The notes below the pieces were generated by a model, which made no database searches, was not told the DNA's origin, and worked only from the letters and a program-made list of their open reading frames with translations. A program made the position numbers and the translations under genes. Below are positions 34,926-42,735 of a stretch of 64,000 nt of DNA, piece by piece; positions within the stretch are counted from its first letter, which is position 1; the number at the start of each line of letters is the position of its first letter. Source of the stretch: UBA4575 sp002386945. Lineage in GTDB: Bacteria > Pseudomonadota > Gammaproteobacteria > UBA4575. Location of the stretch: NCBI GenBank assembly GCA_943789445.1, contig CALSUC010000003.1:1-64000 (forward strand). Reading direction: 5' to 3'.

Positions 34926-35453
34926 GTGAGAGCCAACGATTGCCTGAGACGAATACGCTACATCCTTGATCTAAGCGACGACAAAATGATCGCCGTATTT
35001 GCCCAAGCCGAGCAAGCAGTAACGCGCGCCGAAATTAGTGCCTGGTTAAAGCAAGAAGAAGACCCTGCCTATGAAGAATGCACCGATGTCATGTTCGCAA
35101 CCTTTCTCAATGGCCTGATCAATAAACTGCGTGGTAAGAAAGAGGGGCCCCAAGCAGCACCTGAAGAAAAACTGAACAACAACATCATACTAAGAAAACT
35201 GAAGATCGCCTTTGATCTACAGGCAGACGACATCTTGTCCTTACTGCTTACCGCGAACCTAGCCATCAGCAAACATGAACTATCGGCCTTCTTTCGCAAG
35301 CCGGGTCATAAACACTACCGTGCATGCAAAGACCAGATACTACGTAACTTCCTAATGGAGCTACAGATCAAGTATCGAGGTGGTGAACGGACTGAGAGTA
35401 AAGAACAGGAAGCAGTTGCTGATAAAGCAGAGTCTGAATTAAAAGATCAATAG
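34926..35453 (+). CDS. DUF1456 (YehS-like) protein
   Basis: The start is GTG at 34926. The 175-residue protein has two DUF1456 repeats (ANDCLRRIRYILDLSDDKM and NNIILRKLKIAFDLQADDI), as in E. coli YehS, a protein of unknown function. The second half is followed by a charged C-terminal tail (from ~155) not typical of the family. The final codons GAT CAA TAG coincide with the start of a MITE-end-like sequence (ATCAATAGGGT at 35446), so that element supplies the stop. The 3' ~120 bases are duplicated at 41573-41742. Confidence 0.88.
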   Translation: MRANDCLRRIRYILDLSDDKMIAVFAQAEQAVTRAEISAWLKQEEDPAYEECTDVMFATFLNGLINKLRGKKEGPQAAPEEKLNNNIILRKLKIAFDLQADDILSLLLTANLAISKHELSAFFRKPGHKHYRACKDQILRNFLMELQIKYRGGERTESKEQEAVADKAESELKDQ

Positions 35454-35511
35454 GGTAGGCTCTTAGCAAAAGCTGGATTAGCCGATCATCTCGGAACAGC
35501 CAAAAAAGCCC

Positions 35512-36756
35512 TCAATTCTTAATAATTTTTGCTTGATGATAGCCATTGATGGACGGTATTACAGCAACAATAGCTGAAGCACTGAGTATGGCGGTAAATA
35601 GATATAAACTATTCTCAGTTAGTATGTTTGCTTCAATATATAGCCCGAAATGTGATACCAAATAATCTTGTGAGAAGACTAGACAGGTTGTCAGTAGCCC
35701 TGCACCCATAAGGCAGCTGAGTAGTGTAATTAGTAATGCTTCTAGCTCAATTAGCAAAAATAAGAAATAGGGTGGTGCACCAATCACACGTAATAGCTGT
35801 ATTTCACGGCTGCGATCACGAATAGATGCAACTAGCATCGCGCTGACGCCTAGGCAGGCAGCGATAAAAACTAATGCAGATACTAGCAATAGTGTGTTTT
35901 CTAAAATACTCATCATCTGCCAGAGCTCAGATAATGCAACTCCCGGCAGAATCGCTGCTACAGGTTCCTTTGCGTATTGGTTGATTGTTCTTTGCAGCTG
36001 GAATGTGGCCATTTTTGATTTCAGCCCAAGCATCAAAGCGGTAATGCTTTTGGGTTGTAAGTTAGCTTGTTCCAGTGCTTTTTGTGTGAGTATGCTGGTA
36101 TGTGTTTTTACACCTTGCTGCCAATCAATATGGATGGCTTCAATGCCTTGCAGACTAACATGTAAGGTTTGATCAACAGCTGTGCCGGTGGGCTCTAAAA
36201 CGCCAGTAACGGTAAAAGGTCGATCATCATGCATACTAAAACTGGTTGTGGCGATGCCATGGGCTAATACTACTCGATCACCCAATTTGTAGCCCAGCTT
36301 CTTGGCGACCTCGGCACCTAACACCAGATCAAATGCCTGATCAAATGCGCGGCCATTGGCAAATATTAACTGATGCTGTTTGCCATAGCTGAAATACTTA
36401 AAATAATCTGTAGATGTACCGAGTACGCGATAACCTTTATGCGAATCACCCAGTGAGATCGGAATTGCCCACTTAACTTTGTTATTGCTGGCTATATCCT
36501 CATAGGTTTCCCAACGGATGTTATTTGTCGGAGAGCCGATTCTAAAAACAGAGTATAAAAGCAAGTTGAGACTTCCAGTTCTAGCGCCAACAATAAGATC
36601 AACGCCGGAAACTGTATTAGAGAAATTCTCTTTTGTTTGCTGACGAATATGTTCGACACCTAATAACACAAAGATACTGACTGTCATTGCCATAAGTGAC
36701 AGCATAACCGAACCTTTCCGATTCAATAGACTCTGTGTCGCAACTTTAGTGAACAC
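35512..36756 (-). CDS. ABC transporter permease, Zrg-type zinc uptake
   Basis: A 414-residue FtsX/MacB-type permease begins at a GTG that overlaps the stop of the ATPase gene by one base. A membrane helix at residues 16-36 leads into a ~230-residue periplasmic domain (MacB_PCD type, VSGVDLIVGARTG). Three further helices follow near 285, 335 and 385. The context matches the zrg system described in Vibrio cholerae: ATPase, FtsX-like permease, DUF3299 and DUF2796 proteins, with Zur control. A zinc-uptake role is therefore likely, but another metal cannot be excluded. Confidence 0.8.
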   Translation of the reverse strand: MFTKVATQSLLNRKGSVMLSLMAMTVSIFVLLGVEHIRQQTKENFSNTVSGVDLIVGARTGSLNLLLYSVFRIGSPTNNIRWETYEDIASNNKVKWAIPISLGDSHKGYRVLGTSTDYFKYFSYGKQHQLIFANGRAFDQAFDLVLGAEVAKKLGYKLGDRVVLAHGIATTSFSMHDDRPFTVTGVLEPTGTAVDQTLHVSLQGIEAIHIDWQQGVKTHTSILTQKALEQANLQPKSITALMLGLKSKMATFQLQRTINQYAKEPVAAILPGVALSELWQMMSILENTLLLVSALVFIAACLGVSAMLVASIRDRSREIQLLRVIGAPPYFLFLLIELEALLITLLSCLMGAGLLTTCLVFSQDYLVSHFGLYIEANILTENSLYLFTAILSASAIVAVIPSINGYHQAKIIKN

Positions 36757-37448
36757 TATGCTGGATCCTCTATATGGTTGATTTCGCGTAAGGATTCAAC
36801 CCGCTTGAAATAGTTTGAGAGCGATAAGTCATGACTGACAAAAACTAAGCTCATGCGATGCTCTTTAACTATCGACATTAACAGCGTCATAAAAGCATCT
36901 CTATTGGTAGAGTCGAGTGATGATGTTGGCTCATCGGCAATCAGTAGTTGTGGTTTGTTGATCAATGCCCGTGCAATTGCGACACGCTGTTGTTGTCCAT
37001 TACTGAGATTATGTACTGCTCTATACCAATCACCCTGTGGAATATTTAAAGCAGTGAGTAGATCTTTGATTTCATCTTCTAACGCAGCGGTTTTCTTTCG
37101 TTTGGAAAATTGGCTGGCCAACAGTGTATTGTCAAAGGCATTCAGGTATGGCATCAAATTAAATTGCTGAAACACATAGCCGATATGATCTGCGCGGAAC
37201 TTATCGCGTTGTCTACTGGTCATTTGATTCAGCTGTTGATCAAGAATATTGATCTGTCCCTTACAGGGCACAAGCAAACCACTGAGTAGATTGAGTAAGG
37301 TCGATTTACCACAACCGGACTGGCCATGAATAAAGGTCTGCTCTCCATCAGGTAGAGACCAAGAGGGTATATTTAATATGGTGTGATCAGGCTGGTCTGG
37401 ATAATAGAAATGAATATTGGAGAGTTCAATGGCCATCGTACTTTTCAA
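36756..37448 (-). CDS. ABC transporter ATP-binding protein, Zrg-type
   Basis: A 230-residue LolD/MacB-like ATPase has Walker A GQSGCGKST (42-49), the Q-loop FQQFNLMPY, the signature LSNGQQQRVAIARAL, Walker B LLIADEPTSSLD and the H-loop VSHD. Sequence alone would allow lipoprotein export. The neighbours (FtsX-like permease, DUF3299, DUF2796, MerC and CobW genes) fit the Zur-regulated zrg uptake system instead. It is coupled to the permease gene and divergent from the DUF3299 gene. No Zur box is evident in the 94-base divergent gap (37449-37542). Confidence 0.86.
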   Translation of the reverse strand: MKSTMAIELSNIHFYYPDQPDHTILNIPSWSLPDGEQTFIHGQSGCGKSTLLNLLSGLLVPCKGQINILDQQLNQMTSRQRDKFRADHIGYVFQQFNLMPYLNAFDNTLLASQFSKRKKTAALEDEIKDLLTALNIPQGDWYRAVHNLSNGQQQRVAIARALINKPQLLIADEPTSSLDSTNRDAFMTLLMSIVKEHRMSLVFVSHDLSLSNYFKRVESLREINHIEDPA

Positions 37449-37542
37449 AAGTTTGGTATGTGAACTTATGTTTAGAGATTAAGATGATACAATTTAACAC
37501 TATGGAATGAAATCGATTGTTTAATTTTGGCGTGATCAAACT

Positions 37543-38223
37543 ATGCTGCACATGTTGAAGAGAGCCGTTCTAGGGGTATCCATGCTATTGCTGTGCGAGC
37601 AATCGTTTAGCATCAGTATGAATGAGGAGCCACAAACGATATTTGCCGAAGAAGAAAGGGAGATAGAGGTTGAGCCAGTTAATGAACCGTCATTAGTCAA
37701 GGACGAAACTGCAGCGAAGATACTACCTACATCCGCTTTCAAGACTATAGATTGGCTTGAGTTGATGCCTGAAGATGATTTAGATGCGCTATACAACCCT
37801 CCTAGTTACATTACTGGTATTGAAGACGGTTCATTTGAAGACCCACTCAGTGATCTGTTGCAAAATGACATCACTACTGGCATCGATGATCGCTATCAGC
37901 AAGCACTCTCATCGACTCGTATTGTTTCAGCAATGGATGGACAAGCGATTCGAATTCCAGGGTTTATTGTGCCTATGGAGTTTGATGACGACCAAAACAT
38001 AACGCAGTTTTTTCTTGTCCCTTTTTTTGGTGCATGCATCCATGTACCACCACCACCACCTAACCAGATTATCTTTGTAAATTATCCGAAAGGTATGAAG
38101 ATCGATGACCTGGACGATCCTATTTGGGTTTCAGGTGTGCTAGAAACATCGCTGGTTCAGAGTGAGCTGGCAACGGCAGCGTATAGTATCCAGATGCAAT
38201 TTTTTGAAGCTTACAGCGATTAG
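37543..38223 (+). CDS. DUF3299 periplasmic protein (Zrg system)
   Basis: A 226-residue exported protein; an N-terminal hydrophobic stretch (residues ~8-22) looks like a signal peptide and is followed by a Glu-rich segment. The DUF3299 core is clear: IPGFIVPMEFDDD, FFLVPFFGACIHVPPPPPNQ and the C-terminal AAYSIQMQFFEAY. The CIHVPPPPPNQ motif could bind metal. The family is a component of the Zrg zinc-uptake system. It is the only plus-strand gene of the locus. Translation may begin at 37543 or at the ATG at 37552. Confidence 0.85.
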   Translation: MLHMLKRAVLGVSMLLLCEQSFSISMNEEPQTIFAEEEREIEVEPVNEPSLVKDETAAKILPTSAFKTIDWLELMPEDDLDALYNPPSYITGIEDGSFEDPLSDLLQNDITTGIDDRYQQALSSTRIVSAMDGQAIRIPGFIVPMEFDDDQNITQFFLVPFFGACIHVPPPPPNQIIFVNYPKGMKIDDLDDPIWVSGVLETSLVQSELATAAYSIQMQFFEAYSD

Positions 38224-38270
38224 ATTAAACTATACTGCAAGACAGTAACTGCCCTTAAACGAGTGATCAG

Positions 38271-38300
38271 GCCTGTCTGAGGTCAACTCAGCAGGGCTTT
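38271..38300 (+). terminator. Probable terminator of the DUF3299 gene
   Basis: GCCTGTCTGAG and CTCAGCAGGGC arms with a 5-base loop are followed by TTT. It lies between two convergent genes. Confidence 0.5.
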
Positions 38301-38358
38301 AAACTCTTGCCGAATACGGCCTCTTAGAGCCTTGCGTAGCACATCAATATAAGCCGGT

Positions 38359-38772
38359 TTACTCGTCGTTAGGGCAGGCGCAGCTCTTATCTTTTTGCGT
38401 ACTGCAAAGGCGATAATTAAACCAGTGCCCAACTGCAACAAAACCACCTCCGACAGTAGTCAGTATTTTTTCACCTAGTTCACCAATCAGTGCTTCTCCT
38501 AACAACAATGCCGATACCATTAATAGCAGTCCAATAGAGCCTAACAATAGCAGTTGATAGCGTTTGTGTTGTTTACATCCTAAGGTCAGCGCATAAATAC
38601 TGCTGGGGAGTACAGCAATGATCATCCACAGATGAAAGGACTCATTATCCAGTTGCAATGCTGCTATACCGGGTAGTAATACCAACAGGACTGGTAGAGC
38701 TAAGCAATGAATGGCGCATGCGAGAGATAAGCCAATAGCTAATTTGTCGGTTATCGCTTGTGCTGTTCTCAT
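38359..38772 (-). CDS. MerC-domain membrane protein (second copy)
   Basis: A 137-residue protein with four membrane helices and the MerC helix-I motif LACAIHCLALPVLL. The C-terminus ends in a Cys/acid-rich tail (KDKSCACPNDE) that could bind metal. It shares the GGGFVAVGHWFN end motif with the MerC protein encoded after zur. It lies 46 bases after the DUF2796 gene and is probably the last gene of the cobW-DUF1826-DUF2796-merC transcript. Linkage to Zur-type genes at both sites argues for zinc rather than mercury. Confidence 0.87.
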   Translation of the reverse strand: MRTAQAITDKLAIGLSLACAIHCLALPVLLVLLPGIAALQLDNESFHLWMIIAVLPSSIYALTLGCKQHKRYQLLLLGSIGLLLMVSALLLGEALIGELGEKILTTVGGGFVAVGHWFNYRLCSTQKDKSCACPNDE

Positions 38773-38818
38773 TGATTACTGTCCTGTTGTGTTATGTCGT
38801 TAATCTTATTCATACTGT

Positions 38819-39391
38819 TTACCTAAACTTTATCTTACGTTTGTTCGCTGTAAGGGTAATAGCTCCCTGCTGTTCTTGAATAACCCACATGACTTGAATT
38901 TCATGGATGCCTGGAAAGGCATCAAACAAATCAACAGTGATTGACAATAGTGAAGGCTTGTTTTCACAAACAAGCTGATAATTGGCAATGATCTCACTGT
39001 GGCGGTCTTTTTCAGCATGACCTTCATGTTCAGTGGGGTGCGTATGATTGTCATTATCGATGAGGCTTGTTACGTCTATCGAGGTTTCAATGTGACTGCA
39101 ATTAGCACCTGAAAAGGCAAAGTGTGTTTTATAATTGTTAAGTTGTGCCTCAACATCCTTAACAGCGGCGATCTCTTTTTGTGTGTGAGCCTCATGCTCA
39201 AACCCAATTAAATTCATCGCTGGTGAAGTGAGCTGAATTTCAAGGGCTTGGTTCTCCATCGCTATGGTCAGCTCCGATAAACCATGCATATGGGCTTCCA
39301 TACTGTCTATATGTTCTTCCGCATTAATGGGCTGCGCCAGCATAAAGAATGCGATAGTGAGGGTGATGATGTTAAGTCGCTGTTTTTTCAT
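38819..39391 (-). CDS. zrgA: DUF2796 / ZrgA-type periplasmic zinc-binding protein
   Basis: A 190-residue exported protein has a signal peptide (residues 1-24, ending INA) and a mature start rich in His (EEHIDSMEAHMHGLSEL). It has a DUF2796 core and a His-rich insert (NDNHTHPTEHEGHAEKDRH, about residues 113-131). The terminal WVIQEQQGAITL strand is typical. ZrgA of Vibrio binds zinc for the Zrg ABC transporter, encoded just downstream here. It is 84 bases after the DUF1826 gene with no visible terminator, so transcription from the cobW promoter is likely. Confidence 0.86.
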   Translation of the reverse strand: MKKQRLNIITLTIAFFMLAQPINAEEHIDSMEAHMHGLSELTIAMENQALEIQLTSPAMNLIGFEHEAHTQKEIAAVKDVEAQLNNYKTHFAFSGANCSHIETSIDVTSLIDNDNHTHPTEHEGHAEKDRHSEIIANYQLVCENKPSLLSITVDLFDAFPGIHEIQVMWVIQEQQGAITLTANKRKIKFR

Positions 39392-39475
39392 TATTTAAAT
39401 CCCTATTTTACTGCATAACGATTAAGATTTCTGCAAGTGCAGGTGATTCAATCTACAGATAACTGATTACGTAAA

Positions 39476-40165
39476 TCAGTGACTAAAGTCGAGAGTTAAT
39501 ATCAAGCGACGTTCACCTGATGCCAAAGCGGGTGAGCGATGCACCAGTCCTGCGTTTTCATTACCTTGCCAATTTTCGCCTTTTAATAAGGCAACATCTC
39601 CAGCATGAAGGCTCTGGATGTCTTCTTGATTTTTAAAGAGATTGTCTTGGCTCATAGGTCCAGCACCCAATTTGTCACGATTAACTGCTGCATGGGGTAA
39701 CCATTCTGTGCAAGCACCTTGAAAAGTTGTAATCAAGCGACAAGGTACTTTATCAACATGGAATTTTGGACACATTGCACGATCAAGTACTGATAGACGC
39801 AATCCAACACGCTTAAGTTCAAAGAGGTAGCAAAACATATCCACGAGTTCGGCAATGTTTTCACTGAGCTCAAGCTGAGAGCTATCATTGAAAGAGCTGT
39901 TCACACTTGAAAGCGCACTTTGTGGTGTGACGGTCATGGAGGTCTGAAAGTTTGAATTTGATTTTAAAAAACTATCGACAGATTCTTTCAGTGTGTTGGA
40001 TAACTCGCGTTGCCAAACAACAATATTGGTTTCTTCAAGATAGATGTCAGTAAGAACGCCAGGGTTTTTGCCTTCGGTAGCGCGTCGGACTTTTACTTCG
40101 CTGTCAAAAGGAGAGTCAAAACTGGATATGGGAGCAAGGTTTACAGCGCTCATGCTTGTTCCCAT
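39476..40165 (-). CDS. DUF1826 domain protein
   Basis: A 229-residue protein has the DUF1826 signatures FHVDKVPCRLITTFQG, CTEWLPHAAVNRD and GDVALLKGENW. The His/Cys pattern (HVD, later LVHRSPA) resembles a metal-dependent cupin-like enzyme, but no activity is known. DUF1826 genes are regular partners of Zur-controlled CobW GTPases. Its start overlaps the end of cobW by 16 bases, so expression is coupled. It is presumably part of the low-zinc response. Confidence 0.85.
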   Translation of the reverse strand: MGTSMSAVNLAPISSFDSPFDSEVKVRRATEGKNPGVLTDIYLEETNIVVWQRELSNTLKESVDSFLKSNSNFQTSMTVTPQSALSSVNSSFNDSSQLELSENIAELVDMFCYLFELKRVGLRLSVLDRAMCPKFHVDKVPCRLITTFQGACTEWLPHAAVNRDKLGAGPMSQDNLFKNQEDIQSLHAGDVALLKGENWQGNENAGLVHRSPALASGERRLILTLDFSH

Positions 40166-41346
40166 GCTGGAAATGGGTCATCTAAAGTTACCCAGTAATC
40201 TTTGCCACGCAATACTTCTTCTTCGCTCAACAGGCAGTTATCAAGCGCTTGAGTGATGCCACTTTGATCCAAATTTTGACCTATGAATACCAGCTCTTGG
40301 CGCATATCACCGAAAGGCTCCACCCACTGATTTTCAATGGAGGTGAGATACTCTTCATCGGTAGGCCAGTCTTTTTTAGGCACCGCTTTCCAAAACATGC
40401 CTGCAAATCCGTAACGAGCAATACCACCTGCCTGACTCCATTGGCCTGCAAACTCAGGGCGTGAAGCCAACCAAAAATAACCTTTGGAGCGAATCAACTT
40501 ACCGTAATTATCTGTGCTGTGAAGGAACTGGTGAAACTTTTCTGGATGGAAGGGGCTACGTGCTTCATAGCTAAAACTACCAATGCCATATTCTTCAGTT
40601 TCAGGTACGTGTTCACCACGCATTTCTTTTAACCAGCCAGGTGCTTGCTGGGCACGTTCAAAATCAAATAAGCGCGTGTTCAATACCGCATCGATATCAA
40701 CATTGCCATCTGTAATTGGAATGATCTGCGCATGTGTATTCAGTGTTTTAAGAATAGCGGTTAAGCGCTTGATATCAGATGCACTAGCTAAATCGGTTTT
40801 ACTGATAAGAAGAATGTCGGCAAACTCGACTTGATCAACCAGTAGATCAGTAACACTACGCTCATCTTCTTCTCCTAAAGACTCACCTGTATCCTTTAGA
40901 TGTTTTGCTTCCTCATAATCGTTTAGAAAGTTGACCGCATCAACTACAGTGACCATCGTATCCAAATTGGCGACATCAGAGAGTGAAATGCCATCCTCAT
41001 CAGCAAAGGTAAAGGTTTCAGCTACAGGTAGGGGCTCAGAAATACCGGTAGACTCAATGACGAGATAATCAAAGCGATCTTCCTTTGCTAGCTTAGTGAC
41101 TTCCTCCAGTAGATCTTCACGCAGGGTGCAACAAATACAGCCATTGCTCATCTCAATAAGCTTTTCTTCACTGCGATTCAATGACACTTCATTTTGCACA
41201 ACTGCGGCATCGATATTGATCTCACTCATATCATTGACAATAACTGCTACTTTCTTGCCTTGCCGATTATTGAGAATATGGCTAAGAACCGTTGTTTTAC
41301 CGGCACCAAGAAAGCCTGAAAGTACTGTCACAGGTAGCTTATTCAT
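40150..41346 (-). CDS. CobW/COG0523-family zinc GTPase (ZigA/YeiR group)
   Basis: A 398-residue metal-chaperone GTPase has the P-loop GFLGAGKTT (11-19), the family metal motif CICC (Cys70, 72, 73) and ESTGISEP. The guanine motif SKTD and a C-terminal CobW_C domain (residues ~250-390) are present. Such proteins, made under zinc starvation, load zinc into client enzymes. It heads the cobW-DUF1826-zrgA-merC operon and has a Zur-like palindrome 56 bases upstream of its ATG. No cobalamin genes are nearby, so a cobalt-chelatase role is unlikely. Confidence 0.9.
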   Translation of the reverse strand: MNKLPVTVLSGFLGAGKTTVLSHILNNRQGKKVAVIVNDMSEINIDAAVVQNEVSLNRSEEKLIEMSNGCICCTLREDLLEEVTKLAKEDRFDYLVIESTGISEPLPVAETFTFADEDGISLSDVANLDTMVTVVDAVNFLNDYEEAKHLKDTGESLGEEDERSVTDLLVDQVEFADILLISKTDLASASDIKRLTAILKTLNTHAQIIPITDGNVDIDAVLNTRLFDFERAQQAPGWLKEMRGEHVPETEEYGIGSFSYEARSPFHPEKFHQFLHSTDNYGKLIRSKGYFWLASRPEFAGQWSQAGGIARYGFAGMFWKAVPKKDWPTDEEYLTSIENQWVEPFGDMRQELVFIGQNLDQSGITQALDNCLLSEEEVLRGKDYWVTLDDPFPAWEQA

Positions 41347-41401
41347 GAGGATACTGTCCTTATTAAAGTAGATTTAGACATCAGATTGAATGATATTTTT
41401 A

Positions 41402-41417
41402 ATATGTTATAACATAT
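41402..41417. promoter_or_regulatory. Zur-like palindrome upstream of cobW
   Basis: The perfect 16-base palindrome ATATGTTATAACATAT contains the core TGTTATAACA of Zur sites. It lacks the 5 central bases of the znuD/zur box, so it is a shorter variant. It lies 56 bases upstream of cobW. Confidence 0.6.
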
Positions 41418-41572
41418 CATTAATATCTGCTAGTCAGGCTAATTACGGATATTTTACTGCGCCTAGTAGATTGTGAAAAAAGCGTGGGCCAATAATAGGT
41501 TCGATTGAAAGGACAGGGGTAGAACTTATATTACTTATTAATGGTAATCAGGCAGTTACAGCGAAGTTAAGG
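41418..41572. other. Gap upstream of the duplicated DUF1456 end
   Basis: About 155 bases without a supported gene. This is probably the outer part of the cobW promoter region and the junction of the inserted zinc locus with the duplicated sequence. Confidence 0.35.
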
Positions 41573-41742
41573 AAGACCAGATACCACTTAACTTACTAAT
41601 GGAGCTGCAGATCAAGTATCGAGGTGGTGAACGGCCTGAGACTGAGGAAGAGGCTGTTGAGGGTGAAAAGCAGGAAGCAGTTGCTGATAAAGCAGAGCCT
41701 GAATTAAAAGATCAATGGGGTCAGGCTCTATTGATCTTTTAA
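41573..41742 (+). pseudogene. Duplicated 3' end of the DUF1456 gene
   Basis: This segment repeats the 3' end of the gene at 34926-35453 (from GACCAGATAC to AAAGATCAAT), in the same orientation, with few mismatches and one 21-base in-frame insertion. The frame remains open (ATG at 41599, stop TAA at 41740) and reads past the point of the original TAG into a MITE-end-like inverted repeat (41711-41736). It lacks the first three quarters of the gene and so is a fragment. Confidence 0.85.
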
Positions 41743-41750
41743 AGACCATT

Positions 41751-42101
41751 CTATTTCACGATTGATTTAGTGAAATTTATCACTCTGGTCAAACGGTTAA
41801 AGAAACACTTCTTAAAATCACCTTCACTATGCATATAGTGCTTTTTAAGCGCTTTTTTCACTTCCCAAGTACCTTTGTAGCCTAATGGGAATACCACTAA
41901 GTCGCCGGCCTTGAAGGTGACTGAAGGGCCGCCATCGGTAGGCGTCATTTCACATTCGCCCTCCAAAATCAGTGCTGTTTCTGTCGTAACGAACTGCCAT
42001 GGGAATACAGAGACTTCTTTTTCCCATGTTGGCCAATGAGCAGTACCCATTTTCTTTAAGAGTGCGTCGCCTGGGTTGCTATTAACGGTAATTTCTTTCA
42101 T
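41751..42101 (-). CDS. Cupin-domain protein (DUF861 type)
   Basis: A 116-residue single-domain cupin (EutQ/DUF861-like). The strands TALILEGECEMTP, SVTFKAGDLVVFPLGYKGTW and the WPTWEKEVSVFPW start are typical of small proteins related to ureidoglycolate/ethanolamine cupins. The metal His residues of the classical motif are mostly absent, so it may bind a ligand without catalysis. The C-terminal ~30 residues (from KALKKHYMH) are basic and unlike the family; the stop lies only 8 bases from the duplicated repeat, so the end may have been altered. It is alone on its transcript. Confidence 0.82.
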   Translation of the reverse strand: MKEITVNSNPGDALLKKMGTAHWPTWEKEVSVFPWQFVTTETALILEGECEMTPTDGGPSVTFKAGDLVVFPLGYKGTWEVKKALKKHYMHSEGDFKKCFFNRLTRVINFTKSIVK

Positions 42102-42182
42102 ATCAATCCCTGAGATGTAGAGTTATGCCCAGAATCAGAATAATTTGGGATGCGACATAGTATGCTTTTTATCCTGTATTTC

Positions 42183-42398
42183 CTATTTGATTAGCTGGCA
42201 TTTAGTACGAGTATCAACAAAACAAAGCCAATAGTCCTTGCCGTCCCTCATAATCAACTGCACACCTGTATCCCGCCCCAGAGCTACTGCATGTTCTATT
42301 TCATAGCCTTCATCAATTAACTGACTAAATGTTCGATTGGTAGCACCAGCACTTCCAATCAGTAACAGTAACAACAAAGTTATAATGATCTTCTTCAT
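42183..42398 (-). CDS. Small exported protein, unknown function
   Basis: A 71-residue protein has a clear signal peptide (KKIIITLLLLLLIGSAGA, cleaving near residue 19). The mature part of ~52 residues has TFSQLIDEGYEIEHAVAL and KDYWLCFVDTRTKCQL. Two Cys may form a disulfide. Similar small periplasmic proteins of no known role occur in many proteobacteria. It is 81 bases from the cupin gene on the same strand. Confidence 0.72.
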   Translation of the reverse strand: MKKIIITLLLLLLIGSAGATNRTFSQLIDEGYEIEHAVALGRDTGVQLIMRDGKDYWLCFVDTRTKCQLIK

Positions 42399-42642
42399 TC
42401 TATCTCTCTCTACTAGTTTCTAATCATGATTATGAAGCGCCAATATGATTGGCACGCTTTAACTTGCCTAACCGCAAGTTTCTAGATCGATAGCAGTAAT
42501 TTCACTTGAATAAAGGAACCTTATGAATGTTTATGTTCTGCATCTCGATGTATATGGATTATATACATCATCAGAATAGCTGTTCAGATTGTTTCTATAT
42601 TTGTAACAAAAGGGAGGGTTGATGAAGTCTAGCTAGTAGATA
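42399..42642. other. Gap next to the ssrA-type remnant
   Basis: No supported gene. It has a GCCAAT/ATTGGC hairpin near 42441 and a possible 18-codon frame at 42523-42579 behind AAAGGAA, with no gene downstream on that strand. Confidence 0.35.
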
Positions 42643-42735
42643 AAAAAGTTCAACTTGCTAGAGTTGGAGCTTTCTTAATTTTGGTGGGGTAGCGAGAATT
42701 GAATCCGCGTCCGAAAATGCTGCACCTTACACATG
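42643..42735 (-). repeat. Degenerate copy of the ssrA 3' end plus terminator
   Basis: The stretch matches 44295-44395 in order: terminator-like hairpin, TTAATTTTGG, the CCA end, the T-arm (AATTGAATCCGCGTCCG) and the downstream TGCAC. The 3' CCA equivalent is at 42682-42684. Divergence is visible in the acceptor and T-stem, so it cannot form a good tmRNA end. It looks like the distal attachment site of an element once inserted at ssrA. Confidence 0.75.

Noticed and set aside
42643..42735. A tRNA gene
   Set aside because: The T-arm and CCA-like end suggest one, but no D-arm or anticodon arm of proper form exists; the match in order to the ssrA 3' end explains it better.
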